Positions 32,897-43,311 of a stretch of DNA of 64,000 nucleotides are shown piece after piece. Location of the stretch: positions 30,094,418 to 30,158,417 of the forward strand of contig CM061132.1 of the NCBI GenBank assembly GCA_030789695.1. Reading direction: 5' to 3'. Within the stretch, counting starts at the first letter, position 1. Every line of letters starts with the position of its first letter. Source of the stretch: Scilla litardierei (Eukaryota > Streptophyta > Magnoliopsida > Asparagales > Asparagaceae). Under the pieces are notes generated by a model. That model was not told the DNA's origin and did no database searches. It was given only the letters and a program-made list of their open reading frames with translations. Position numbers and translations under genes: made by a program.

Positions 32897-33046
32897 ATTT
32901 AGAAATTCATCTTTTTGGAATGTCTCAGCATTATGAATGCTTGATAAATCATGTTGAGGAATGTCCTCTTTTTCTTCCTCAAATCTGGAGAGAATGTAAC
33001 TAGTCTCTTTTTTAAGAAGTATAACTTCTGGTTTTAGAATTTGGAT

Positions 33047-34437
33047 CTACTTATTGAGATCTGAGAGTGATAACAATGTAGAAGTATTATCCTGCCTTCT
33101 TTTCATGACTTCAGACATACGATAAACGTTGTCTATTTTTGGCTTATCTTTTTTATCATGTTGATTAGTACATAAGCCAAGAAGTTTATACTTCAAATCT
33201 GAAGGAAGATCTTCAGATAGTATTTTGGAGATTAACTCCTCACTAGAAGTGATAACATTTATGGATAAACCATTCATGTCAACAATGGCTTTCCAATATG
33301 CCGTTTTATCATTTGTCTGACAAGTATTACTTGTGCATTGACAATCATTATCGGAATAAGATGATGAATAATCTTCTTCATCAGATTCTTCAGTATCACT
33401 GTGAATCATAATATTAAGAAGAGTCTTTTTAAGACCTTCATCTTCGATCTCATTGATCTTCTTCTTGGTATAACATGAAGAAGCATAATGGCTTACCAGA
33501 CCACATTTGTAACATTTAATGTTACCAGCACCTTTCTTTGAAGGTTTTGTCTTTCTTTTAGCAGAATCTCTTTCAGAGTTTCTGTCTATAAAGAATTTCT
33601 TTTTCTTAGAAAAAGTAGTATTCTTCTTATTGGATTTATAATCCTCTTTGACACGTTTTCCCTTATCAGTAGCATAAGGTTGGTCAAAGGCAAACTGTTG
33701 GCAGAATTCGCCAAGTTCTTTTTTTACCTATAAGTCTATAAGACTTCAGTTGATGCCTTAGCTTCATATCATTACATAAAGCTAAACCTTCTTTAATACA
33801 TGCATCAATAAGAGTTCCATAAGTAAATAGCTCATAAGGAATAATTCCTCCATTCTTAACTTTGAGCTGATTACGAACTCTTTCGGTAAATAAATTTGGT
33901 AGTCCATCAATAAATTTGGACTTCCAATGTGTGCTATTAGCATCACTAAGATTCATTACTCAAGAATGTATCTTTATACCATCTGAAATGGGTTAAAGAG
34001 GGACACCTCAAGTTTTGTAACAAAGTTCTAATTCTTTCACCATGGTCTGTAAAAGCACTGGTGAAGTGATTGGTTATAGCCAATATTAAGGTAAACACAA
34101 CATCTCCAATCTATGTACCATTCTCTTGTTTTACTGCATTTAAAATCTCAGAATGAGACTCAGATGTGAGATAGTTATCCCACCAGCCTTTTAGGATGCC
34201 AGTAAAACCACAAGTTATAAATTGAGCAATAACTTTGTCAGAATTATTATTCTGACGACAAACAGTGGAATACATCAGCATACGATGCATAGTGGCAAAT
34301 ATCTGATTGTCGGATAAACCGTCAATATTCCATTCATAAATGTTTCGACCATTATAACAAAGTCCATTAGGAGGAAATACCCTCTGGCCACTGAAGCAGA
34401 AATTTAGCATAAATGTCTTGATTATATGAAAAGACAA
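33047..34437 (-). pseudogene. Pararetrovirus coat-like protein with zinc knuckle
   Basis: Three broken frames, 34111-34437, 33684-33956 and 33047-33409, plus the open stretch between. The first has GLSDNQIFATMHRMLMYS and FTGILKGWWDNYL, characteristic of capsid-like domains of plant caulimovirids. A CX2CX4HX4C knuckle is encoded at about 33477-33518 (minus strand), followed by an acidic Ser-rich stretch. Together these mark the nucleic-acid-binding coat region. Start and end are lost. Confidence 0.68.
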
Positions 34438-34467
34438 TTTTTAAGGTCTTTGACAATAGTGATACTA

Positions 34468-34660
34468 TGTCTCTTCAGAGTACTCATACTCAGATCACTA
34501 CAAAGAGTACTCAGGATATAGATATATCTTGCCCAGATGCCCAAGATCCCAATGATTTTTCAGATATTTGGGATATAATTATGAATCCCAAAGCGAAGGG
34601 TATCGAGGAATTATAAGAAATTCCGTCTAAAAAGTTATACTCTTTCTTGAGTAAATAGAT
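34468..34660 (+). pseudogene. Possible C-terminus of the pararetrovirus polyprotein
   Basis: A plus-strand frame with an acidic stretch CPDAQDPNDFSDIWDII and one internal stop. Its place directly before the promoter fits the C-terminal end of a circular viral genome opened at another point. Low certainty, as no domain is recognisable. Confidence 0.35.
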
Positions 34661-35087
34661 TTTACCTTTGTAAAAGTTATACTTATCTTTTGTGGAGATA
34701 TATCTCTTGTGCCACCTCTGAAGATAAGATCAGAGACTTTTTCCAAAGATAGGATCAAATCAAAGAAAAGAAGATTCGGTGCGCGATGGGGCCCATGGAG
34801 TACCCGACACCTATCTCACTTTACTTTGAGTTGAGCCTCGGGGAGCCGCTCTTAGTGGAAGAGCACTATTCATCAATAGCGACTAAATTCATATGAAGAC
34901 AAAGAAGAGTCGTAAAAGGCATAGTGAAGATTCTCACACAGCCATAAAAAGACAAATCGTCTACTGTGGCAGCAACTTTATATCGCTTCAGTTCAAATTA
35001 TTGAAGCATCTTCACTACTTGGCGAGAGGCCTACGCACTCATCAACCAGCTGTCATTAAAGGATCACTCGTAAGGATCCCTTACAGC

Positions 35088-35096
35088 TATAAAAGG
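35088..35096 (+). promoter_or_regulatory. TATA box of the pararetrovirus intergenic region
   Basis: TATAAAAGG with a pyrimidine-rich stretch about 30 bases downstream. It lies about 230 bases upstream of the primer site, so a transcript starting here would include that site, as in this virus family. Activity is not implied. Confidence 0.55.
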
Positions 35097-35318
35097 ATGC
35101 AGAAGGCTTCTTCTTCTTCTTCAATCTTTTTATCCAACCCTTCTCTATCGAATTCTATATCGATCTCCCTCAATGTTATACACTTGTATCTTTTCTTTCT
35201 TTCCTTTTTTAATTTTTAGTTTTGTAAACTGGAGCCAGTGCTTGAAGGCTACGGCTTCAAGCTGTAAGTATTTTATTTTTGGTGTTTAATATACACTTTT
35301 TGTCATCCTGGTAGAAAA

Positions 35319-35330
35319 TGGTATCAAAGC
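35319..35330 (+). other. tRNA-Met primer site of the pararetrovirus
   Basis: TGGTATCAAAGC differs at one base from the standard initiator tRNA-Met complement TGGTATCAGAGC. It lies between the TATA box and the movement-protein frame, the normal place for the family. Confidence 0.7.
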
Positions 35331-35889
35331 CATGATTGGCTAAGTTTCTTCTTGTGGATATTATCATGGAATATGAGTAAATAGGAATATGTTAATATGA
35401 TATGTTCTTTCTTCCTTTCTACTGATACTTGAGTATGAATTGCGGATCTTATGATTCAGATTGTTTTGGTTTGTTTTTCTATAATCAATAAACATGATAA
35501 TCATGATGATTTGAGAGTGGTGTTTCTAATTACTATTAGATAATCTTTGGATTTAGAATGTTTTATTTGTTTGTCCATAAGCATGTGGATGTGGGGGTTG
35601 GTGGTCACCGTAGTCGCGTTGTAAGTCCCGCTGAGGTGAGATGCCGTTAGGGTTGTGAATCGTTGTCTGGTGACTTTGCTCTCATGAAACATTTCTTATG
35701 TCTAAACAAATTGAAACTGGCTATAGTAATTCAGTAATTTTACTCTCATAGATTATTAATTAAGTTTAAACATTCAAAAACTGGCCTTAAGTACTCAATA
35801 TTTATCAATAGTAGAGAAGAAAGGAAAATCATATTTCTTTATCCCTATGTTACTTGTAAAGCATGATAAAATATCCGTAAGAACACCCC

Positions 35890-36543
35890 ATGTCAGAACT
35901 AGTTTCTGCTTCTACCTTTGCTATGACTCGTAATACGAGTAAAAAGATTAAAAATGCTAGATTGACGGAATTTCCGTCTGATATTGAATCACTTAATAAG
36001 TGGTCAATTCCTGATGTTCCTAATAAGGACATCTACAAAATTGGGCTCTTTGATTATAAGTCTTTAATTGCCATTAAGACGTTAGAAAGAACCTCCACTG
36101 TTGATCAGAGTGAGCAAACTATTCAGTTGCTTAGTTCTGAAGATATCGAGCCATATATGGATCGATACAAATATATCCATATTGGATTAATTCAGGTTGC
36201 TTTCCGACCTTTAACCCTTCAAGGGTTGAATGCTTCATTACTAGCATGTTTGCATGATGCTAAATGTCTTAATTAGACTCAGTCCCTTATGGTCATCATG
36301 GAAACCAGTCTATGTAATGGACCGATATACTTTAACGTATACCACAACTTGAGTTTATCTCTTACTGATCCAAATATACTTGAAGCTGTTAGTCTTAATA
36401 CTAAGACTCATGGTTATGAATTCTTACCTGGATCAGAAACGGTTGCGATTATATACCGCATCCATTATAAAGCTTTAAGCACTTTAGCTCCCAAGGCTAA
36501 AGTTTATATTAAGCCAGGCAAAACTGTCTTAGTTGAAAAAAAT
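35890..36543 (+). pseudogene. Pararetrovirus movement-protein fragment (30K superfamily)
   Basis: The frame 35890-36276 ends in a stop but continues in another frame from 36289, so one break is visible. Features in order are DRYKYIHIGLIQVAFRPLTL, LNASLLACLHDAKCL, then ETSLCNGPIYFNVY and LSDPNILEAVSLNTKTHGY, all typical of the caulimovirid movement protein that carries virus through plasmodesmata. The C-terminal part is lost at the TA-run junction. It is a relic. Confidence 0.75.
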
Positions 36544-36579
36544 TTATATATATATAATGTGGAATATTATGACACATCA

Positions 36580-36594
36580 AAATCCCCCAAGCTT
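36580..36594 (-). other. T polypurine tract
   Basis: AAGCTTGGGGGATTTT-type sequence on the minus strand, immediately before the 3' LTR start TGATGTGTC. It matches the N polypurine tract in position and composition. Confidence 0.82.
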
Positions 36595-38667
36595 ACCTCT
36601 TACTCGTCCTCGAGGAAGATTAGTAAGAAGCGAACCCGGGAGAGGAATACGATGGAGAGGTGAGGCGATGTCGTACGATGGAGACATGGGGCTCAATCTT
36701 AAATTCAGCAAATATGTGAACCCAAGGATAAAAGATACGTGAACACACACACCGATAACGATTAGAACACAATTTCACGCAAAATACTTAAGTCTCGCTC
36801 AGATGAACATACTGTGGATTTCAATAAATATAACAAACTTGATAATCAATGAAATGAGAATGGAGCTACATCCTATCATAGTTTATCATGAAATATACTA
36901 AGTTCACAGAGATGAATCTAGCGTTCACAACTCATTCTCTAAGCAGTATTAAAATGTCATGATCAAATGTTTCAAGCATGCATGATATTTTGTTAAGCTT
37001 CACGAAATGAGTTAGTGAATTCAATTAAGGTAAGGCGTCACCACACTTCGCCTGTTTCATGACTCCTAGAACCCATCAACTTTCCCAAGTCTATATTTTA
37101 TATAGAAAGTGGGGGTAAGGATATGGAGTTTTTGTGTTTTTATATTGTTTTTGGCTATACAATTTTTATACACATATTTTTCTTTCTTTATATACACGAG
37201 ATAACTCAATATATACAAAAGGTGGCATATGCATCCCAGACCAAATGGTCTAAGGGCATCGGGTTACAAGGAATCCCAAGGATCTTTTATTTAGGATATT
37301 TGTTTGATTTTTGTATTATTGGAATTTTTGTAAACTCACGTAAATGTGATGGAATGCAAAACATGATCAAAGATCAGTTATTGGCTAAACACAAAAGAAA
37401 AGAAAAAAGTATAGAATCTAGACATTGCTCGGCTTCAGGAATTCTAATTATCACTACTTTGGTTGTCGTGGGGTTATCATATCTCTTTTGAATTACTAAA
37501 ACATCCATGAAGCAATATAATTATCAATCAAATTGCACAAGAGTCAAATAATATTCAGACGTTTGATTCATTCATTTTTAGCTCAACTGTTTCGAGAATA
37601 TGGTTGTGAAACTATGGATTCTACTATGGAAAAGCATATTAACAATGGTATCTAATCAAGGAATTGAACACTAATCTAACAAATATCAGAGTTCATAAAA
37701 AATAAATCCACAATATTTCATAGAAAATGAAGCATATGAGTCATAAATAGAGAGGCGAACATGGTTCATCTGATAACTTTTAAAGTGTGCTTCACGACGA
37801 AGTAAAGTGTGTGCACTGTGCACTCCCCCAAGCTTAAACGTCACATTGTCCTCAATGTGTGTATGATATAAATAGAGGACAACGGCAAATTGGGGGGTTA
37901 CACAAAAAAATAATCTCTCTCCCCCAAGCTATATCCGACGGTGCCCGGTGTGGACAGATGGGCATAAGAATTGAGGAGAGAGGTGTAATAAGCACCAAAT
38001 ACAAGGGTGGGCAACGATGATAAATAGTGGGTTGGGTGAAAAAGATAATTGTGTCATCATATGGGGTGAATTTATTAAATTAGGAAAGCATAGAAATCCT
38101 ATACAGTCCTCTCGATATCGAGAGGATTCGTGATTATTTAAAGCATAAAAATCTACACTATATCTACACTACTCGATTGATACCACCTGTAGAAAAGGCG
38201 GATCCAGTAGCTTTGACGGTGCAGGCAGCTGCTCTAACTGCACCTTCTGTGACTCCACCAGATGCGTCTCTCCACGGATACCAACGAACTCCAACAATGT
38301 AGCTCCTAGCATCCCCCCCAAGGATTCCACATGTACCATGTAGGAGACAAGCTACATCAGTTTGTCTCTGAAAATTTTCCCCCGTGATATATAAATTCCA
38401 AAGAAAATCATCAACAGAAATAATGGAAATTAAATTTAGATGGTGATACTTCCCTGAGATTGTATCTCTACTCTCGTGCACTAAGACGGCTCTTTCCTCG
38501 GTGTCATCTTCGAGCGTCGCAGGTAACCTCTCATGATGCTCCTCAGCGGGTTCGTCAAGTGATACGTCCAATAAACGAAATGGGTACTCATTTAATAGGT
38601 CATTAAACCTCCCCCAAGCTTGGCTGAGACTCGCTGCGTCAGCTTGGGTAAAGGTAAGAACCGTGCT
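36595..38667 (-). other. T interior, 3' part
   Basis: Related in layout to N 12261-14350: the same post-tract block (36598-36640), a GGCTATACA region near 37150, AGCTTGGGGGA tracts at 37823-37833, 37920-37930 and 38610-38620, and a hairpin with stem 37846-37853 / 37875-37882. No gag or pol is present. Confidence 0.7.
38164..38571 (-). CDS. 135-residue frame in T, function unknown
   Basis: A minus-strand frame at nearly the same distance from the LTR as the 118-residue frame of N. The start is acidic (DEPAEEHHERLPATLEDD), the end has GGDARSYIVGVRWYPWRD and GAVRAAACTVKATG. There is no visible similarity to the N frame and no domain was recognised. The frame is open further upstream to about 38610 without a start codon. 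Possibly a remnant of an extra 3' gene; chance openness is the alternative. Confidence 0.3.
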   Translation of the reverse strand: MDVSLDEPAEEHHERLPATLEDDTEERAVLVHESRDTISGKYHHLNLISIISVDDFLWNLYITGENFQRQTDVACLLHGTCGILGGDARSYIVGVRWYPWRDASGGVTEGAVRAAACTVKATGSAFSTGGINRVV

Positions 38668-41600
38668 TGTAACGGCCTATTTCTATACGTACATATTTCG
38701 TACGTATTTCCATATTTGTCTTGCGATCTTCCATGATTCGTACTGTATTATATACGCAAGTGTATTTCAAACGTATTTTTAATTAACTATATTAACCAAA
38801 TAAATTATATGATTATATATATAAATAGTTTGAATTCAAATTCAAAATTTACTTTTATATTAGCATATGAGACTTTTACTTATTTTAATAACAATTAAAT
38901 CATATTCTTAATTATAGTTATTTCTTGTTCTTCCCTTTTCTTCTTGAAATTAATCCATATTCTTAATTTCAAATTATACCTTGTGTTCCTTCCATTTTAA
39001 CAACCCCCTAACCCCTACCATTTCTAAACCTTTTCCCTTAGCAATAAACCCTACCCTACTATCCCCTCTACAAAACCAAAAAGGAAACACCTCATTTCAA
39101 TTATCAGCAGTAATATATATTCCCCTCTCACCCCTTCTCCTTCTTCCTCCAAGGCGAAAGCGAACCCACCGTCCACTTTCTTCCCTACAAAGCCCAGCCC
39201 CGCATTCTTTATCTTCCCTCTCTCCGAAACCCACAAACCCAAGGCGAACCCATCCTCTGTTCTTCTCCCCTTCGAGATCATCACGCCAACACAAAACGCC
39301 ATCTCCGACCATCCAACCTTCCTCTGGCCATCTACCCACACCAACGTCCTCACCGTCGACTTCTCTCCTACGTGCGCCGTCCGACCCCCACCATCTCCAA
39401 CTGATTCAGCCCCCCTCCGATCAACCCCGAGCCGCCGCGTGCTGCTCTACTCGCCGCCACGCAGCCACCGGACCGCCGTGCAGCGACCCAGGCCATACCT
39501 CCGAGCCCGCACCCACCTACACCTCCCCCCACAGCTCACCTCCAACTGCCACCCACGACAGTTCACCCCCTCCGACCAGTAGTCCTCCTCCTCTGCGCGC
39601 ATCCCTCAACCGCCAGCTAGCTCCGACCATCCGTCACCCTCCTCTACGCTTTGTTGATTGCCGTGAAGTCGTCGACGCTGCAACTCCCCGAGCCACCCCT
39701 CTCCACGGCCAGCCACCTCTCTCTCCTCTTCTCGCGGCGACGGGACTCGCCGGTGACGTCGTCAGCCCAAGCTCTCCGACTTGCCACCGCGAGCTTCCTC
39801 CCTGACCCCCTGCTCCGACCAACTCCATCAACGACGCCGAGCAGCCCACCTCCGAACAGCTCTCGCCTCCGTAACCTTCGCGCGCTCTTCTGTCGACCAT
39901 CGCTCGCTCTTCCGTCGAGCAGCATGACCCCGCCGCCTCCCAACTTTGCTCCCCCGCCTGGGCCACCGTCCCCCGTGTCAAGTCTGTCGCGTGCCACCCT
40001 GCACGCAACAGAACCCACGACTCTCGAACAAGGGAACTGCTGATTTTGTAAGTGAAAAATGATTTGGGTTGTGTTATTTATATTATTTGTAGACCGCCTG
40101 CTATACATTAATATGCGTTACTCTATAAAATACAGAATTTTTATATGTAATTTAGTTGCATGGGTTTTTATAACTCAGATTATATATTCAAATATAACAT
40201 ATTATTTGGTTAACCTAAACAGTATGATTTTAATGGCAGTATACTATGATGCATGCTATTATAATTATAACTTAGATGTTAAGTAAGTTAATCTATGTTA
40301 ACCGCATAATAAAATGTAATTACTACATGTTAGTTTTACGTAATGTTATATGTATATGTGTCTATATATTAATATTAATAAACAGTAAATGCTTACATAA
40401 GTTAGTTGTAGTTATTTTTATTAAGTTCAAGACTTCAGCTTAATATCACGGATCCGAATTCGCAGATAAATCCGTGCCTATATATCTTACAATCGCGTAG
40501 GCACCCAAAATCACGTCGCTTCAGGCAAGTATTATCACCTACAAATTAACTTAAAGATATCAACTGTCTTGTCACTTTAAAAACGTACTCTTATTGCTTA
40601 TGGTATTTGTGTCATCTTATCTTTGAATTGCCCCCAGAAATTGTGATATTGGGCCTTCAGGCATTTACGGAACATTGGGCCTTCCGGCATTTACGGACTA
40701 TTGGGCCTTTGGGCATTACAGATGTTGGGCTCGCGGGGCATTTACGGAATGTTTGCCACATAGAAAACATTGGACTATACAGATACACATATGGACACTT
40801 TGGGTGGGGTAGTCCAATGTAGTAGAGGTCGGAATGGTAGGTTGCACTCTATTAATGAACTTGACCGACACCTGGCCGGATCGGTGAGTATAGAGCCACA
40901 GGTAGCTTCCGTTGGCTTGGGTGTAATTCTAGTCACTTTCCCATCAGACACTGGGCTTGACACTAGACTAAGAGATCGAATGACACACTTTCTTACTTCT
41001 GTTGTTGCTATTATAAATGTGTAACCAGCTAACTTGTTTTGCCATGCCTACCACTTTGCAAACTACACTTTCCATGCTCATTACTTTGTACACTACACTT
41101 GCCATGCTCATCACTTGCATAGTACGCTTTTCCATGTTTACTATACACACTACACCTTGCCATGTTCGCTACTTTGTGCATTACACTTCGCCTGCTCACC
41201 ACTTTAAACACTACACATTGCATGCTCAATACTTTGTACACCATACTTTGCTACACTTGCATATTTTCTTACGCTACCATACTTTTCTTAGTTATGTACC
41301 GTTGTGTTTTCATTGCCTTTAAAAGCATTTGCAAACTTTATTATTATCTTGCAGATGGTCTATTTTCTAACTTTTTTTAACCTGCCAAACGACCCTTGCT
41401 GACGTATATTTACTTGTCTATCTTGTGAAATATACGTTAGGTTTTGAGTCAGAGTTCACTGAGGAGTTTACTTTGAGATTGAGCAGTGTGATCAGGAGTA
41501 CTAGGATGCTAAGACCCACTGCCGAGGAATGGCGCGCTTTCGCAGCATTGCAATAAATTAATATTTGTGTTGTATTTTATTCAGGTGTATTTTCTTTCAA

Positions 41601-41850
41601 GTAACTGTTGTAATGGCCATGCTAGGCCTTAATTCCTTTATGTACATGTAATCTGGATGTTGAAGTGTAATGATGACATTATTTGTTGTTTCGATTGTTC
41701 GCAAGCAAGAACCTGCCAAGTAGTCATACATAGACGCTCATTGTGCTTAAGTCAAAGAAGGAAGAAAATGAAAAGTACTCCTTTGCTTTAAGCACATGCG
41801 GACCCGTTCACGTTCTCGCTCTCAAGTATAATGGGAAGCGGGGCGTGACA
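38668..41850 (+). repeat. C LTR1 (3183 bp)
   Basis: The leftmost LTR. Its first kilobase differs noticeably from LTR2 and LTR3, while from 39708 onward it is nearly identical to LTR2. It contains a pyrimidine-rich C-rich block (39100-40030), a GGGCCTTCGGGCATTTACGG repeat (about 40640-40750) and a 29-31 bp minisatellite (41041-41250). Confidence 0.9.
41041..41250 (+). repeat. Minisatellite in C LTRs, seven 29-31 bp units
   Basis: Units resemble CCATGCTCATTACTTTGTAC followed by ACTACACTTG. The array is repeated at 45630-45839 (LTR2) and at about 50218-50430 (LTR3), and in inverted form at about 57780-57910 in the truncated copy. Being shared by all copies, it is an old component of the LTR. 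Confidence 0.85.
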
Positions 41851-41974
41851 GGTTTTAGTGGTGGCCCATGCAGGTCTGCTTTCTGCGAAATACTCGGAAC
41901 AATATGGATGTCGTTATTAGCTAGACTGTCTAGATAAATCTTATACGCAAATGTTTACTTTGTTTGTTTGCAGT

Positions 41975-43055
41975 ATGGCAGGAAAATGTAATACCCGATA
42001 TGGAGCCGGTGCTGCTGGAGGCGGAGAGGATGGCATTCGCCAGATGCTTGGAGTCATGAGAGAGATGCTGAAGGTTCAGCACCATCTGCTCCAGCAGGGA
42101 CGATAGGCTGTACCAGCTACACTAGTTGCACCACCTCGCTAAGCAATTTTGAGAGATGCACCCGAAGAGCTTCTCCAAAAGAGAAGGTCCACTAGGAGCC
42201 GAGGAGTGGCGTCGTAGCACTGAGGACGACTTGGGTCTTGCCTGAGTCAACCCGAGCGAGTGGGTGGAGCTAGCCAAGAAGCAGTTGACGGATAATGCCT
42301 GCAACTAGTGGGATATAGAGGAGACCAGGCTGACTAAGCCAATTCCATGGGCTACCTTCCGTCAGAGGTTTGACGCCCAATATTTTCCCAAGGCTGCGAA
42401 GAGAGAGATACATCAGCGCTTCATCAACTTGGTCCAGGACACCATGACTGTCGATGAGTATGATGCCAAGTTCTCCATGCTGAGTCGCTTTGCCCCTACT
42501 CTGGTGGCAGACCTAGAGGACTATGCTCACCGCTTCCAGCAGGGCTTGGATCTGGATATTCAAGCTTCAATGATCTCAGCCACTTTGACTACTCATGAGG
42601 AAGTCCTGGTAGAAGCGAGGAAGCATGAGCTAATCATGAATCAAAAGAAGGCATGTCAGGCAAGCAAGCGTCCGCAGGAGGTGCCAAGGAATGATCTCCG
42701 ACCGACTCAGACCACCAACTTCAAGAGGCCTGCAACTCCAGTCGACCCCAGATTTACAGTGGTATGGCATCATTGTAACCGGATTGGACACGTCAAGAAG
42801 GATTGTTGTGTACTGTTGAACCAGTGTTTGGCGTGCGTGGCACCTGATCATATTGCAAGGAACTGTCCTCGTCGCACTAGCAATTCTGCGACCCAATCTA
42901 TGGTAGCATCAGGATCGACCCAACAGGGACCACCTTTAGCTTCTCCGCGTCAAGTTCCTCAAGAGGCCAAGCCCGAACACAAACGACACCAAAATTACTC
43001 TATGGTCGTCGAGGAAATTAGGGACAATGAGCCGGTGACGAATGATGACGTCTGA
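41975..43055 (+). pseudogene. gag: C gag, first copy
   Basis: A chromovirus-type capsid/nucleocapsid gene. From ATG at 41975 it opens MAGKCNTRYGAGAAGG, meets a TAG at about 42104, and resumes in other frames. Conserved pieces are AEEWRRSTEDD, then PIPWATFRQRFDAQYFPKAA, then TVDEYDAKFSMLSRFAPTLV, all from the Retrotrans_gag domain. The C-terminus has two zinc knuckles: WHHCNRIGHVKKDC, with Trp in place of the first Cys, and CLACVAPDHIARNC, which is intact. No protease or polymerase follows. The stop and frame shift also occur in the second copy, so the gene was already dead before the duplication. Confidence 0.88.
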
Positions 43056-43298
43056 ACCCTGTCCTATCACCACATTTAATGATTTATATCATCAATGCGT
43101 TTATCGTTGCTTTGTCACATCCTAGGTGTTGTCTTGATTGTAGTTGTTTCAATCTTGGACTCTTTCAATTCAGAAGTTTTCATTTCCTCTATATGTCTCG
43201 TGCCTTCTTGATGTTGTGATATTAGGTTCATGATTCGTCAATCAGGCTTTTCCTCGATCAATACCTAACTTAAGAAATACCAAGGACGGAATACTTAT

Positions 43299-43311
43299 AA
43301 GGTGGGTAGAA
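43299..43311 (+). other. C polypurine tract before LTR2
   Basis: AAGGTGGGTAGAA immediately before TGTAATGGCC. An identical tract precedes LTR3 at 47888-47900. It confirms plus orientation. Confidence 0.75.

Larger units (their letters stand above)
31647..36544. mobile_element. Endogenous pararetrovirus (caulimovirid-like) fragment
   Basis: An insertion in the T 3' LTR at a TA run: TA repeats flank both sides (31635-31646 and 36545-36555), and no LTR or clear target duplication is present. It has two blocks in head-to-head orientation. The minus-strand block (31757-34437) has coat-like, zinc-knuckle and protease segments. The plus-strand block (about 34468-36543) has the tail of a polyprotein, a promoter with TATA box, a tRNA-Met primer site and a movement-protein part. 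No reverse transcriptase was recognised, and all frames are broken. Integration of such viruses at TA repeats by end joining is a known pattern in plants. Confidence 0.72.
8580..36579 (-). mobile_element. T 3' LTR, split into three pieces
   Basis: The LTR pieces are 8580-8677, 29897-31646 and 36545-36579. They align in order with the 5' LTR of T once its own insert is removed. The gaps are filled by E (with F and N inside it) and by the pararetrovirus fragment. Minus-strand LTR start is at 36579 (TGATGTGTC). The middle piece holds several copies of the imperfect palindrome CGCTCGGTCGAGCG or its complement, mainly at 30975-31340. Confidence 0.88.

Noticed and set aside
38981..40043. Long Pro/Ser-rich frames on both strands in the C LTRs (also 44027-44632 and 48616-49221)
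   Set aside because: They lie in a C-rich pyrimidine block within LTRs, are open on both strands at once, and show no domain. They recur only because the LTR is repeated.
41029..41322. Cys/His-rich frames over the C LTR minisatellite
   Set aside because: They are translations of a 29-31 bp repeat whose unit length is not constant in frame.
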